A stretch of 64,000 bases of DNA from JAGTVB01 sp049282355 (GTDB taxonomy: Bacteria; Pseudomonadota; Gammaproteobacteria; HK1): NCBI GenBank assembly GCA_049282355.1, contig JBAPTW010000108.1:76342-140341 (forward strand). The letters run 5' to 3'. The notes under the pieces were generated by a model. The model saw only the letters and a program-made list of their open reading frames with translations. It did not search any database and had not been told where the DNA came from. The position numbers were made by a program, and so were the translations under genes. Positions 1-9,016 of this stretch are shown piece by piece (position 1 is the first letter of the stretch; every line of letters begins with the position of its first letter).

Positions 1-749
1 TTTGCTGGGATCTGTGGCACACGGCCGCTGGCAAATCCGATGAGCAGGATGCGCCCGCCCCATGCGATGCTGCGCAGTGAGGCATCGAACACATCGCCGC
101 CCACGGGGTCATAGACAACATCCGCTCCACGTGCCCTGGTGAGAGATCTGATGCGCTCCTTGACGTCTTCCGCTCTCGAATCGACGAGGTGATTGGCTCC
201 ATGAGCGGCCGCAACAGCGAGCTTTTCCGATCCACCGGCCGTTGCAATCACCTCTGCACCCATGGCCTTGCCGATCTCAACCGCGCTCAAACCTGCACCT
301 CCGGCAGCGCCATGGACGACGAGAACCTCACCGCTGCGCAGTAAAGCACGCCACTGCAGAGCAACGTGGGATGTGCCATAAGTCACTGGAAAGGCAGCGG
401 CGCTCGCCGCGTCCATATTGTCGGGAATAACGAACGTGTCCGCCTCAGAAACCACGGTTTGTTCGGCAAAACCACCGTAATCCGGGGTCGCAAGCACGCG
501 ATCCCCGGCCTGGCAACGCCTCACCTCTTGACCACATTCCAGCACTTCCCCCGCCACCTCCATGCCGGGAATAAACGGAGGCATTGGTTTTAACTGATAC
601 TTCCCTGCAATCAATAACGTATCAGCGAAATTGATACCGCAGGCATGAACTGCGATACGAACCTGAGTGGTTCCCATGGGCGGATCCGGCACTTGCTCTA
701 CGACCAGCGCCTCCGGTTCCCCAAGGGTTCTACAAACAACCGCCTTCAA
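1..749 (-). CDS. NADPH:quinone oxidoreductase family protein (3' truncated by window edge)
   Basis: A zinc-type alcohol dehydrogenase-like (MDR superfamily) quinone oxidoreductase. It is expected to be a cytosolic NADPH-dependent reductase of quinones or enones. Reading leftwards, the GroES-like N-terminal half contains CGINFADTLL and PGMEVAGEV. The Rossmann half carries the nucleotide-binding motif HGAAGGAGLSAVEIGKAMGA. No structural zinc cysteine cluster is visible, as is usual for the quinone reductase branch. The chosen start is TTG at 749, because an AGGA box lies 7 bases upstream and a TAA closes the frame just before it. The C-terminus runs off the window. The upstream side abuts a degenerate MITE copy. 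The substrate is not predictable. Confidence 0.85.
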   Translation of the reverse strand, partial: MKAVVCRTLGEPEALVVEQVPDPPMGTTQVRIAVHACGINFADTLLIAGKYQLKPMPPFIPGMEVAGEVLECGQEVRRCQAGDRVLATPDYGGFAEQTVVSEADTFVIPDNMDAASAAAFPVTYGTSHVALQWRALLRSGEVLVVHGAAGGAGLSAVEIGKAMGAEVIATAGGSEKLAVAAAHGANHLVDSRAEDVKERIRSLTRARGADVVYDPVGGDVFDASLRSIAWGGRILLIGFASGRVPQIPA

Positions 750-769
750 GACATCATCCTGGATGCTTT

Positions 770-945
770 AAGAGACATTTTAAAAGATGTCGCGAGCGCC
801 GATAAAGCAACACCCATAGTGGCACGACGACATCGTCGGCAATGATTTTGCTTGGCAGCAAAGTAGCCCCGCAGGAGTAAACTCCAAGGATGGGGCGAGT
901 AAGCGAAAGTGTACAGAGAGTACACGCGGATTTCGAGCCAGCTGT
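770..945 (+). repeat. Degenerate MITE copy (family A)
   Basis: The left end matches the family terminal repeat loosely and continues into GATGTCGCGAGCGCCG, as in the copies at 19314 and 20179. The internal block with GTGTAC..GAGTACA and TTTCGAGCC is recognisable, but the right terminal repeat is decayed. It lies between the divergently placed upstream ends of the quinone oxidoreductase gene and the PilZ gene region. Confidence 0.5.
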
Positions 946-989
946 AATGGGTCGATGGCAGCCCGCGATGGCCTTCGTCTCATCGCCGG

Positions 990-1343
990 CTAGGCCACGA
1001 TGTCGCCGTCCAAAACCTCCACCATCTTTAAAGAGAAGCCGTCCAAAACCTCCACCATCTTTAAAGAGAAAATGTCATAGTCTCGGAACATGACGCCAAC
1101 GCCATCGTCGGTATGGTGCACCACGATACCTCGTAGATTATGCCTTTTCGCTCTATGGCTATCGACGAGACAGAAAACGTCCAACAAATCGCCGACACAC
1201 AAATCCATCGGTCCGGTCTCGATGTAGATGCCGCCGATGCTCAGATTTCGGGCCTTGAATGCGCCAACCGGCCCCTGGCCGTCGTAGAGCACCACATCCA
1301 GATCGAGCGCTTTGCGCTGCTGATAACGCCGCTCCATATTCAT
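990..1343 (-). CDS. PilZ domain protein
   Basis: A 117-residue single-domain PilZ protein, a likely c-di-GMP effector in the cytosol. It shows both family signatures: an RxxxR-type basic run near the N-terminus (ERRYQQR) and the NLSIGGIYIETG box corresponding to (D/N)xSxxG. The ATG start is clear. The C-terminus is unusual because the 11-residue block FSLKMVEVLDG is present twice in tandem through an exact 33-bp DNA duplication. It is transcribed away from the gsp operon. The only other c-di-GMP-related gene in the window is the GGDEF/EAL gene at 21.8-24.8 kb. Its target is unknown. Confidence 0.85.
   Translation of the reverse strand: MNMERRYQQRKALDLDVVLYDGQGPVGAFKARNLSIGGIYIETGPMDLCVGDLLDVFCLVDSHRAKRHNLRGIVVHHTDDGVGVMFRDYDIFSLKMVEVLDGFSLKMVEVLDGDIVA
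1005..1070 (-). repeat. 33-bp perfect tandem duplication inside the PilZ gene
   Basis: Two identical adjacent 33-bp units (1005-1037 and 1038-1070) add one extra copy of an 11-residue block in frame near the PilZ C-terminus. There are no mismatches between units, which suggests a recent slippage event. Confidence 0.9.
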
Positions 1344-1719
1344 TCTTGTAGTCTGAGTTAGAGAAGCAGAATTATTTTCAGCTGGAATTATAAGAATAAC
1401 TTAACTTCGTTACATAGATATGAAGAAAATAGTTTTCTCTATAAAAACTCAAGCCCGCGCAAAGGCAGCCGCCTCGTGACGGCACGCTCTCGTCGATCCT
1501 GGTGTTCGTGATATGCTTTGAAGCACACGAGGATTGTAAACCAACGCGCAACCCGGCTATGCCAAGCGCAGCAAATTTTAAAACATCCTCTCAGGCGAAC
1601 TTTCCCGTTCTAGAGTGAAAGAGTGATTGCTGCGGCTGTTTTATCAAGGATTGCCCCCAGCAGGCTGCATCTTTAAGAGTTCCGACTGATTTCACTGCAA
1701 GATTCAAGGGGGTGCACTG
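1344..1719. other. Intergenic region upstream of the gsp operon, with a MITE end fragment
   Basis: This is the divergent spacer between the PilZ gene and gspE. It is AT-rich near 1370-1445, where the promoters probably lie, but no promoter hexamers were convincing. At about 1564-1600 a right-end fragment of MITE family A is visible: CAAGCGCAGCAAATTTTAAA followed by a decayed terminal repeat. No gene was seen. Confidence 0.5.
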
Positions 1720-3405
1720 TTGACTCGATATCTTGGAGAGTTGCTCATTGAGCAAGGCAAGCTTGACCAGGAAAAACTTGACCGCGCGCTGAAGCTGCAG
1801 AAGGGCAGTGGTGAGCGGCTCGGCACATTGCTGGTACAGCTAGGGCTACTATCTGAACGGGATGTGGCCCAAGGCTTAGCGGAGCAGCTGAATCTGCCCT
1901 TGGCTACACCCGATTGCTATCCGGAAGTTCCTCTCCTGGAAGGCCAAATCACCCCGGAGTTTTTAAAAAAGGCCAAAGTAATCCCCTTGTCGTTGCACCA
2001 AAACCGCCTGTCGGTGGCAATGGTTGATCCCTTGGATCGCTACATCCAGGAGGCGCTGGAACTCGCCACAGGGAAAACAATCGAGCCGCAGATCGGCGTT
2101 CCATCGGATATCGAAGCGGCCTTTCAGCGCCATTACGGCAATGGCACCTCATCGATGGCAAAGGTGGTGGAGGGCATAGCCGGGCCAGCCGAAGAACAAG
2201 AACTCGACGACATTCAGCATCTGCGGGATCTTGCGGCCGAGGCACCCATTATTCGGCTAGTCAATTCTCTGGTCACCAGAGCCTTGGAGGCGCGCGCCTC
2301 GGATATCCACATTGAGCCCTTTGAGAACAAGCTGGCAATTCGCTACCGCATCGACGGCGTGCTGCGGGACACCGAGGCCCCACCGGTGCGCTCCACCGCG
2401 GCAGTCATTTCCCGCATCAAAGTCATGGCGAATCTGAACATCGCCGAACGCCGCTTACCGCAGGATGGACGCATTCGCCTGCGTATCGCGGGCCGGGAAT
2501 TCGACATGCGCGTGTCGACGGTGCCCACGATGCACGGCGAGAGTGTAGTGCTGCGGATTCTTGATCGCACCAGCGTCCCTCTCGAATTCGAGGCACTCGG
2601 ATTTACCTCAGCAATTTTGCCTACTTTCGAAGCACTATTGGGACGCCCGCACGGAATTATACTTGTCACCGGACCCACCGGCAGCGGCAAGACGACTACC
2701 CTATACACCGCACTGCAGGCGCTCAATACATCAGACAAAAAAATTCTCACGGTCGAAGATCCGGTGGAGTATCAGCTCGAGGGCATCAATCAAATCCAGG
2801 TGAAGCCACAGATTGGCCTCACATTCGCACAGGCTTTGCGTTCCATTCTCCGTCAGGACCCGGATGTCATCATGGTTGGTGAAATGAGAGATCTGGAGAC
2901 GGCACGAATTGCCGTCCAAGCGGCATTGACTGGCCACATGGTATTTTCCACCTTGCATACCAATGATGCGGCAACCAGCGTGACCCGGTTGTTGGACATG
3001 GGAGTCGAAGATTATCTGCTCACTTCGACCGTCAGCGGCGTGCTCGCCCAGCGACTCGTAAGAATTTTGTGCGAAAACTGCAAAGAACCCTATACGGCGC
3101 TTCCAGAGCTGGTCGCGCATCTCGGATTTCAACCGGTTGGACCGGATCACAGCGTTACCCTCCATCGAGCCCGCGGATGTGAGCTCTGCTCGGGTCTGGG
3201 TTATCGCGGCCGCATCTGCATACTGGAGCTACTAATGCTCTCCGATCAGGTACGCCAGGTCATTCTGAATCATGGGGATGCGACGGCTATTCAACGAGCA
3301 GCAATCGCCCATGGCATGATCACCATGTACCAAGATGGTTTGCACAAGGTCTTAGGCGGCCTCACTACCCTGGAGGAAGTGGTGCGAGTCACTCAAGAGT
3401 CCTAA
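1720..3405 (+). CDS. gspE: Type II secretion ATPase GspE
   Basis: The cytoplasmic hexameric ATPase that powers the T2SS pseudopilus, 561 residues. An N-terminal MshEN/T2SSE_N domain (about 1-150) precedes the RecA-like core. The core has Walker A GPTGSGKTTT at about 318, the Walker B region DPDVIMVGEMRDLETA (GEIRD is usual, Met replaces Ile), and an intact zinc tetracysteine pair CENC...CELC at about 450-490. The start is TTG at 1720, with AGGGGG about 5-6 bases upstream. It opens a collinear operon ordered E-F-G-H-I-J-K-L-M-N-D, the order of the Xanthomonas Xps system. gspF follows after 4 bases, so translational coupling is likely. Confidence 0.96.
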   Translation: MTRYLGELLIEQGKLDQEKLDRALKLQKGSGERLGTLLVQLGLLSERDVAQGLAEQLNLPLATPDCYPEVPLLEGQITPEFLKKAKVIPLSLHQNRLSVAMVDPLDRYIQEALELATGKTIEPQIGVPSDIEAAFQRHYGNGTSSMAKVVEGIAGPAEEQELDDIQHLRDLAAEAPIIRLVNSLVTRALEARASDIHIEPFENKLAIRYRIDGVLRDTEAPPVRSTAAVISRIKVMANLNIAERRLPQDGRIRLRIAGREFDMRVSTVPTMHGESVVLRILDRTSVPLEFEALGFTSAILPTFEALLGRPHGIILVTGPTGSGKTTTLYTALQALNTSDKKILTVEDPVEYQLEGINQIQVKPQIGLTFAQALRSILRQDPDVIMVGEMRDLETARIAVQAALTGHMVFSTLHTNDAATSVTRLLDMGVEDYLLTSTVSGVLAQRLVRILCENCKEPYTALPELVAHLGFQPVGPDHSVTLHRARGCELCSGLGYRGRICILELLMLSDQVRQVILNHGDATAIQRAAIAHGMITMYQDGLHKVLGGLTTLEEVVRVTQES

Positions 3406-3409
3406 ACAG

Positions 3410-4633
3410 ATGACACGCTTTCGCTACAAGGCCGCCACCGCCGCAGGCGATGTGTTGGAGGGGGAAATGGAGGCGGCCAGTCAGGAGCTGGTCATTCGTC
3501 AGCTGCAAAGCCAGGGACACCTTCCCATTCGCGCTGAGGAAGTGGCGGCCCGCGCAACACCCCGCATTGATAGATACCGCCTGCTGAGATCCCGGCGTGT
3601 CTCGCGCCAGGATATCCACCTCATTACCCTGGAATTATCCACGCTACTGCAGTCTGGATTGACCCTGGATAAGACCCTCGCCATTCTCATCGACCTCGCC
3701 GAGCACGATGCGCTACGAAAGCTGCTATCAAATATCCACAAGGCGGTGCGCGGCGGAGCATCGCTCTCGGCAGCACTGGAGGGGCAACAGGGCACGTTAT
3801 TTTCGCATTTTTACCTCAACATGGTGCGAGCCGGAGAAAGCAGCGGCGCCCTTGATATCGCCTTAGGCCGGCTCGCCGACTTCATGGAGCGCTCGCGGAA
3901 GCTTCGCGAAACACTTGTCTCAGCGCTCATTTACCCAGCCATCTTAGCCGCTATGGCGGCTCTGTCGGTGATCGTGTTGTTAACCTTTGTGATCCCGCGC
4001 TTCACCGAAATGTTTCAGGATCTGGGTCAGGCATTACCTTGGCCGACGCAAGTAGTCATCGGTGTCGGCGGTTTTCTGGAGAGCTACTGGTGGATCATCG
4101 TGCTGGTGGCAACCGCTGTTGTTTATTATTTGCGCTATCAACTGCGCTCGCCGTCAAGACGGCTGCCGTGGGACGCGCGATTTTTGAGGCTTCCGCTGGT
4201 CGGCACGCTCATCGCGCAGCATGAGGCAGCGCGCTTCACCCGCACTCTTGGAACGTTACTCACAAATGGCGTCCCCATGCTTCAGGCTATCGTCATTGCC
4301 AAAGAAGTGATCGGCAACCAGGTGATTGCCAGTGCGGTCGAACGCGTTACGTCTAGTGTCAAGGAGGGTCAAGGTCTGGCGCGCGCGCTCGCCGCAGTGC
4401 AGGTATTCCCCCGCCTGACCGGGCATCTATTACAGGTTGGAGAAGAAACCGGCAATCTGGAAGCGATGCTGCTAAGGCTCGCAGACATCTACGAACGTGA
4501 CGTGCAAACCGCCGTGCAACGGCTGGTCGTGCTGATCGAGCCGGCTCTCATCCTCGGTCTTGGCTTGATCGTCGGTGGTATTATCATGTCGGTCCTCATG
4601 GCAGTCCTCAGTGTCAACGACCTCGGCCTTTGA
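3410..4633 (+). CDS. gspF: Type II secretion inner-membrane platform protein GspF
   Basis: The polytopic platform protein of the T2SS, 407 residues, the normal length. Two T2SSF domains (about 70-195 and 275-395) are each followed by hydrophobic segments. Examples are ALIYPAILAAMAALSVIVLL near 175, a strongly hydrophobic pair near 225-240, and LIEPALILGLGLIVGGIIMS near the C-terminus. It is expected to couple GspE to pseudopilin assembly. The start ATG lies 4 bases after the gspE stop. Confidence 0.96.
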   Translation: MTRFRYKAATAAGDVLEGEMEAASQELVIRQLQSQGHLPIRAEEVAARATPRIDRYRLLRSRRVSRQDIHLITLELSTLLQSGLTLDKTLAILIDLAEHDALRKLLSNIHKAVRGGASLSAALEGQQGTLFSHFYLNMVRAGESSGALDIALGRLADFMERSRKLRETLVSALIYPAILAAMAALSVIVLLTFVIPRFTEMFQDLGQALPWPTQVVIGVGGFLESYWWIIVLVATAVVYYLRYQLRSPSRRLPWDARFLRLPLVGTLIAQHEAARFTRTLGTLLTNGVPMLQAIVIAKEVIGNQVIASAVERVTSSVKEGQGLARALAAVQVFPRLTGHLLQVGEETGNLEAMLLRLADIYERDVQTAVQRLVVLIEPALILGLGLIVGGIIMSVLMAVLSVNDLGL

Positions 4634-4771
4634 CAAGCCGCCTCCACATCGCCATTTGCGCCGCCAGCGCAAGGCAACCACGCCAGAGTACGGCGGTGTT
4701 GGCCAGAACACACGTGAACGGCGAGTGCGTTAGTTTTCAAAGCAACATACCTCTTGGAGAGAAAAGAAAAA

Positions 4772-5221
4772 ATGAAATTCGACACCAATGATCTAGCCGA
4801 TTGCCTTCAGCGCCAGAAAGCAACTGCTCGCGGCTTCACCTTGCTCGAGCTCCTAGTGGTGCTGGCGATCCTTGGAATGATCGCGGCCTTCGCCGCACCG
4901 CGGGTTTTCAAATACCTCGCCAGCGCAAGAGCCGATTCCGCGCGAGTGCAGATCGAGAATCTTGGGCAGGGAATCGATCTTTATAAGCTCGAAGTTGGAA
5001 CTTACCCCCCCGATCTCGAGGCGTTAGTGCAGTCGCCCTCGGGTGAAGAGCGTTGGAACGGCCCGTACTTAAAGAAAAGCGTCGTTCCCAAAGATCCTTG
5101 GGGCAACGACTACGTCTATCATTTTCCTGGCGAGCACGGCCCTTACGACCTGGCTTCTCTGGGAGCGGACAGCGCGGAGGGCGGCGAAGATGAAAACGCA
5201 GATATTGTGAGTTGGGAATAA
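4772..5221 (+). CDS. gspG: Major pseudopilin GspG
   Basis: The main subunit of the T2SS pseudopilus. The prepilin peptidase site is ARG/FTLLELLVVLAILG, with Phe+1 and Glu+5. The calcium-site region characteristic of GspG is present (DPWGNDYVYHFPGEHGPYDL, then a Gly-rich acidic tail). The ATG at 4772 was chosen because GGAGAG lies upstream. An in-frame TTG at 4754 lies inside that ribosome-binding region. The mature protein is about 125 residues. A 120-bp spacer separates it from gspF. Confidence 0.94.
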   Translation: MKFDTNDLADCLQRQKATARGFTLLELLVVLAILGMIAAFAAPRVFKYLASARADSARVQIENLGQGIDLYKLEVGTYPPDLEALVQSPSGEERWNGPYLKKSVVPKDPWGNDYVYHFPGEHGPYDLASLGADSAEGGEDENADIVSWE

Positions 5222-5243
5222 AAGTACCGTTCCTAGCGTGATG

Positions 5244-5290
5244 CGCAGCGCCGCGAGGGCAAGCGCAGTAATTTTTGAAACAGCTTCTAA
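5244..5290 (+). repeat. MITE family A right-end fragment at the gspG-gspH junction
   Basis: The stretch contains CAAGCGCAGTAATTTTTG and ends in AAACAGCTTCTA, matching the right end of family A. It is open in the gspH frame, so an automated start choice at 5238 or 5241 would add about 20 MITE-encoded residues to GspH. Confidence 0.7.
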
Positions 5291-5306
5291 AGTAAAGCGT
5301 CATTCG

Positions 5307-5777
5307 ATGCTCTGGATGGTAAGACGCGGGTGTCATGGCGTAACGCTGTTCGAGCTGCTTCTGGTGCTGAGCATACTCGCTCTCGTCACAGCCGTTACCG
5401 TGCCGATGCTGTTGCGAAGCCCCACGGCTGAGCTGAGGGCACATGCCCAGGCTATCGCCGCTGGATTGCGCCGAACACGTGATTTGGCTCTCACTTACAA
5501 TCGTCCGACCGTCTTTGTTGTCGATGTCAACGCGCGGCGATTCGCCATGGGCGGGGGACGGCCACCATATCAGCTGCCGAACTCCATCGATCTGGTTCTC
5601 TATACCGCCCGCTCGGAGCTGAGCCACGACGGCACAGGTGCTATCCGCTTTTTCCCCGACGGCAGCTCGACGGGCGGCAGAATCACGCTCGAAACGCAGA
5701 AAAGACATTACCTGGTCGACGTCGAATGGCTCACCGGCCGAATACGCATTCTCGACAACGCAACGCACCAACCCTAG
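5307..5777 (+). CDS. gspH: Minor pseudopilin GspH
   Basis: A minor T2SS pseudopilin. The leader ends HG/VTLFELLLVLSILALV with Glu+5. A GspH-type C-terminal domain follows. The start is uncertain: the frame is open from GTG 5238 and ATG 5241, but that stretch is repeat DNA, so ATG 5307 (MLWMVRRGCHG) gives a normal short basic leader and is preferred. The full open frame would be 179 residues; from 5307 it is 156. It overlaps gspI by 52 bases in another frame. Confidence 0.88.
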   Translation: MLWMVRRGCHGVTLFELLLVLSILALVTAVTVPMLLRSPTAELRAHAQAIAAGLRRTRDLALTYNRPTVFVVDVNARRFAMGGGRPPYQLPNSIDLVLYTARSELSHDGTGAIRFFPDGSSTGGRITLETQKRHYLVDVEWLTGRIRILDNATHQP

Positions 5778-6184
5778 CAATTGGCAACACAGCCTCGCGG
5801 GGCTTTACCCTGCTTGAGATATTGGTTGCGTTTACGGTGATGGCGGTGTTGTTGACAGCACTCTTGCAGGTCTTCTCGAGCGGGCTGCGCGCCGCTCGCC
5901 TCGGCGAGCAGTACACGCACGCGGTATTACTGGCGCAATCCAAAATGGCCTCCCTTGAGGTTGAAGAGGACGGTCTCAAGCTAGGCGAGCGGGCTGGAAG
6001 CTTTGATGATAATTACGAATGGCGTTCCGAGGTGACAGCCTATCCCACGGACGTTTACCCACGGCTGGAGGAGCTTGGCATACCCGTCTATCCCGTGACG
6101 GCCACGGTTGAAGTCAGCTGGCAGACGGGTAGACGTCAACGCTCGGTTTCTCTGAGAACGCTGCGGCTGGTGCCGTTGCCGTGA
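5726..6184 (+). CDS. gspI: Minor pseudopilin GspI
   Basis: A minor T2SS pseudopilin, 152 residues. The leader site is SRG/FTLLEILVAFTVMAVLL with Glu+5. GspI initiates the pseudopilus tip complex with GspJ and GspK. The start ATG 5726 lies inside gspH, giving a 52-base overlap. The leader of about 26 residues is long, but no better start follows. The stop overlaps the possible GTG start of gspJ. Confidence 0.92.
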   Translation: MAHRPNTHSRQRNAPTLAIGNTASRGFTLLEILVAFTVMAVLLTALLQVFSSGLRAARLGEQYTHAVLLAQSKMASLEVEEDGLKLGERAGSFDDNYEWRSEVTAYPTDVYPRLEELGIPVYPVTATVEVSWQTGRRQRSVSLRTLRLVPLP

Positions 6185-6201
6185 CCGTAGGCGGACTAGA
6201 G

Positions 6202-6963
6202 ATGTACGCACGCGCTTGCCGCCACCAGCAAAAAGGATTTACGCTCGTTGAGCTTTTGGTCGGCCTTACCTTGCTCGGCGTCATGGCGCTGATTCTTTAT
6301 TCCGCATTCTGGTTGGGCATACGTAGCTGGCAGGCAGCAGCGGCGCGGCATGAAGATACAGAAGATATGCGGTTAACGGTCGATTTTTTGCACAATTATC
6401 TGAGCAAGGCGTATCCCCTCTTGCGCCAGGAAGACACCGAGCAGCGCCTGCAGTTCGAGGGGGACGAACACCAACTGCGCTTTGTGACCGACATGGCTTC
6501 TCACCTTGGAACCGCGGGTTTGTATGGGATTGTTCTCGAGCTTATTGAAAATGGCGAGGAGCGCGAGCTGATAGCCACGCGGACACTGCTTCATCCCGAT
6601 CTCGATCCAGCGCAAACAGAAGCAGCGCGATTTACCCAGCGCGCCGTGCTGGCGAGGAAGCTGGACGAGGCGCGTTTTGCTTATTTCGGCACGCCGCCAG
6701 CCAACGATGTTTCCCACAGCGAAACGCCCGATCAATGGCAAGACCAATGGACCGATACGCAGCGTTTACCAACCCTGGTAAGCCTTGAGGTAACCCCTAC
6801 TGGGGGTGAATCCTGGCCAAGGCTGGTGTTTCGCCTGCACATAGATGGCATGCGTCGCGACGCTAGCAGCGCGCTACAACATGAACGTCTCGAGTTGGGA
6901 TATCCCGTGGAACGCGGCGATTTCTTTTCCCCGCCACTGGCAGAGGAGCTGCCCCCGGAATGA
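6202..6963 (+). CDS. gspJ: Minor pseudopilin GspJ
   Basis: A minor pseudopilin of the tip complex. The leader is short and basic and ends QKG/FTLVELLVGLTLLGVMAL with Glu+5. The remainder is a soluble GspJ fold of usual size, about 253 residues in total. ATG 6202 with GGCGGA upstream is preferred. The in-frame GTG at 6181 overlaps the gspI stop and cannot be excluded. The 3' end overlaps gspK by ATGA. Confidence 0.92.
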   Translation: MYARACRHQQKGFTLVELLVGLTLLGVMALILYSAFWLGIRSWQAAAARHEDTEDMRLTVDFLHNYLSKAYPLLRQEDTEQRLQFEGDEHQLRFVTDMASHLGTAGLYGIVLELIENGEERELIATRTLLHPDLDPAQTEAARFTQRAVLARKLDEARFAYFGTPPANDVSHSETPDQWQDQWTDTQRLPTLVSLEVTPTGGESWPRLVFRLHIDGMRRDASSALQHERLELGYPVERGDFFSPPLAEELPPE

Positions 6964-7919
6964 GCGCAAAGAGGCATGCGCTCCTGCTCCAAGCCCGCCG
7001 TTCGCCAGGAATGGCGCTCGTGGTCGTGCTGTGGACACTCAGTCTGCTATCGGTCATCGCGGTCAGCTTTGCCTTCGAGATGCGTGTCGAGACGTCATCG
7101 ACGACTCATTTCGTGCAACGCGCCCAAGCAACGGCACTCGCGGAGGCGGCCATTGAACGGGGCATACTCGATCTGCTGGTGGCGTCCGAGGACGCCCAAT
7201 GGAAAAGAGATGGAACGCTGTATCAGGTTCCCTTTGGAGAGGGTGAATTGCGCATTGCCCTGATTTCGGAAGCCAGCAAAATCGACCTGAATGCCGCTGC
7301 CGATGAGCTTATTCACGGATTGCTCCTTACCTTCGCTGAAAAGTCTGTCGCCGTTGCCGTCGCAAATGCCATACTCGACTGGCGCGACCCGGATCATGAC
7401 CCGCGTACGCAAGGGGCTGAGGATGCGGACTACATCGCCGCCGGGCGCGCGTATGGCGCGCGCGATAGTGCCTATCTTACTGTGGAAGAGCTGGATCAGG
7501 TGCTGCCGATGAGCCGAGCAATCTATCAGCGCCTCGCACCGCTAGTCACAGCCTACTCAGGCCAAGCTCGTGTTGACCCCATGACGGCCTCCAGAGAAGT
7601 CTTGCTGGCCATTCCAGGGCTGGAACTATCCCGCGTCGACGAGTTCCTCGAACTGCGGGAGCAAGCCGCCGAAACCGGCCAATTGCCTTCCGTAAGCCTG
7701 CTGGACCAGGGCAAAGCCTACTTGGGACCAGGACAATCACGAGTTTACACGGTGATCGGCGAAGGGCGAGTGGCCGGTGAAGTCACGGCACGACGCCATG
7801 CCGTGGTCAAGCTCACTGGAAATCCGCAGCACCCTTATTCGATCCTCGCCTGGTCCACCAGCGACTTCCGAACGGTGACGGCCGACGAGGGCGCCCGTGA
7901 TGGAATATCAGCTCAATGA
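6960..7919 (+). CDS. gspK: Pseudopilin tip protein GspK
   Basis: The large atypical pseudopilin that caps the tip, 319 residues. The cleavage region SPG/MALVVVLWTLSLLSVIAV lacks Glu+5, which is characteristic of GspK. The helical insert typical of the family follows (AAAIERGILDLL, then the region around DPDHDPRTQGAEDADY). ATGA overlaps join it to both gspJ and gspL. Confidence 0.94.
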   Translation: MSAKRHALLLQARRSPGMALVVVLWTLSLLSVIAVSFAFEMRVETSSTTHFVQRAQATALAEAAIERGILDLLVASEDAQWKRDGTLYQVPFGEGELRIALISEASKIDLNAAADELIHGLLLTFAEKSVAVAVANAILDWRDPDHDPRTQGAEDADYIAAGRAYGARDSAYLTVEELDQVLPMSRAIYQRLAPLVTAYSGQARVDPMTASREVLLAIPGLELSRVDEFLELREQAAETGQLPSVSLLDQGKAYLGPGQSRVYTVIGEGRVAGEVTARRHAVVKLTGNPQHPYSILAWSTSDFRTVTADEGARDGISAQ

Positions 7920-9016
7920 CGCAGGTGGAGTCGTTTTTTCGCTGGTGGCGCAACGAGCTCACCGCAATGCTCCCGCAGAAGTATTTCGAGCTCTTTTCTC
8001 GCAGCGTAAACCAGCTTCGCGTAGTCATATCAGCGTCGGAAATCGTCGTCTACCACGAAAACGGTGGCCGAACCGGTGAGCTCGGGCGGCACATTCGTAC
8101 CCGTACCGATAAACCGCAAAGCTCCAGTGAACAGGTCGAAGCGCACGCACAACAAGGGCTCCTTATGACACAGATCCAGGCCCTGAAAACGAAACCGTCC
8201 CGGATAATACTAGCCGTTGCCCCCGGCCTGTCTTTGACCAAGGAGCTACAACTTCCCCTCGCCGCACAACAGGATCTGACTCAGGTCCTAACCTTTGAAA
8301 TGGACCGACAAACCCCGTTTCGCGCTGACAGCGTCTACTTTGACTATCGGGTCATCCGCCGAGATACCGCCCGAAAGCAACTAACAGTGTGCCTTGGCGT
8401 CGTTCCCCGCGCCCTGGTGGACGAGGCACTAGCGCCGCTTTCCGCCTTGGATTTGCGAATGAGTCAACCCGGCATCGCCACCGATTCGAGCTGGGACGGG
8501 CGCACATTCTCATTGACCAGGGCCTCCGATCAACAGGGGCTACTTTCTAGAGTTAACCCCCTGTTGTTGGCGCTCAATGGCTTGCTTTTGATCGTCGTGG
8601 TATTCCTTCCCTTCTATCACCAACGCAGCGAACGCACCGCGTTGAGCACGCAACTCAACCAGGTGCGAGAAGCAGCAAACGGCGCGATGTCGCTTCGGGA
8701 GCAGGTGGACCGGCTGGCGCAAGAGATCAAGGTGGCCGTAGACAGAAAGTCACAATGGCCCCCCATGGTCGAAATACTCAATGAGCTCACGATGGTATTG
8801 CCAAATTCCACCTGGTTGAATCGCTTGGAAATTAAAGACGGTGAAATACACCTGCAGGGTGTGTCCAGCAGCGCTTCGTCGCTGATTGCACTCATCGAGG
8901 AATCCGCAACGTTTGCTGATGTGCGCTTTCAGTCACCGGTCACTCAGGACCCGCGGACGGGCCGTGAACGCTTTCACCTCTCGGCCAGAATTGTCAAGGT
9001 CCAGCCTCAGCAATGA
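7916..9016 (+). CDS. gspL: Inner-membrane assembly protein GspL (PilM/PilN-like)
   Basis: The bitopic T2SS assembly protein, 366 residues. An N-terminal actin-like cytoplasmic domain (PilM-like, about 30-200) precedes one transmembrane segment (LLALNGLLLIVVVFLPFYH, about 215-235). A periplasmic coiled coil and ferredoxin-like PilN-type domain follow. Its role is to link GspE to GspM and the platform. It starts with an ATGA overlap on gspK and ends with one on gspM. Confidence 0.9.
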   Translation: MTQVESFFRWWRNELTAMLPQKYFELFSRSVNQLRVVISASEIVVYHENGGRTGELGRHIRTRTDKPQSSSEQVEAHAQQGLLMTQIQALKTKPSRIILAVAPGLSLTKELQLPLAAQQDLTQVLTFEMDRQTPFRADSVYFDYRVIRRDTARKQLTVCLGVVPRALVDEALAPLSALDLRMSQPGIATDSSWDGRTFSLTRASDQQGLLSRVNPLLLALNGLLLIVVVFLPFYHQRSERTALSTQLNQVREAANGAMSLREQVDRLAQEIKVAVDRKSQWPPMVEILNELTMVLPNSTWLNRLEIKDGEIHLQGVSSSASSLIALIEESATFADVRFQSPVTQDPRTGRERFHLSARIVKVQPQQ

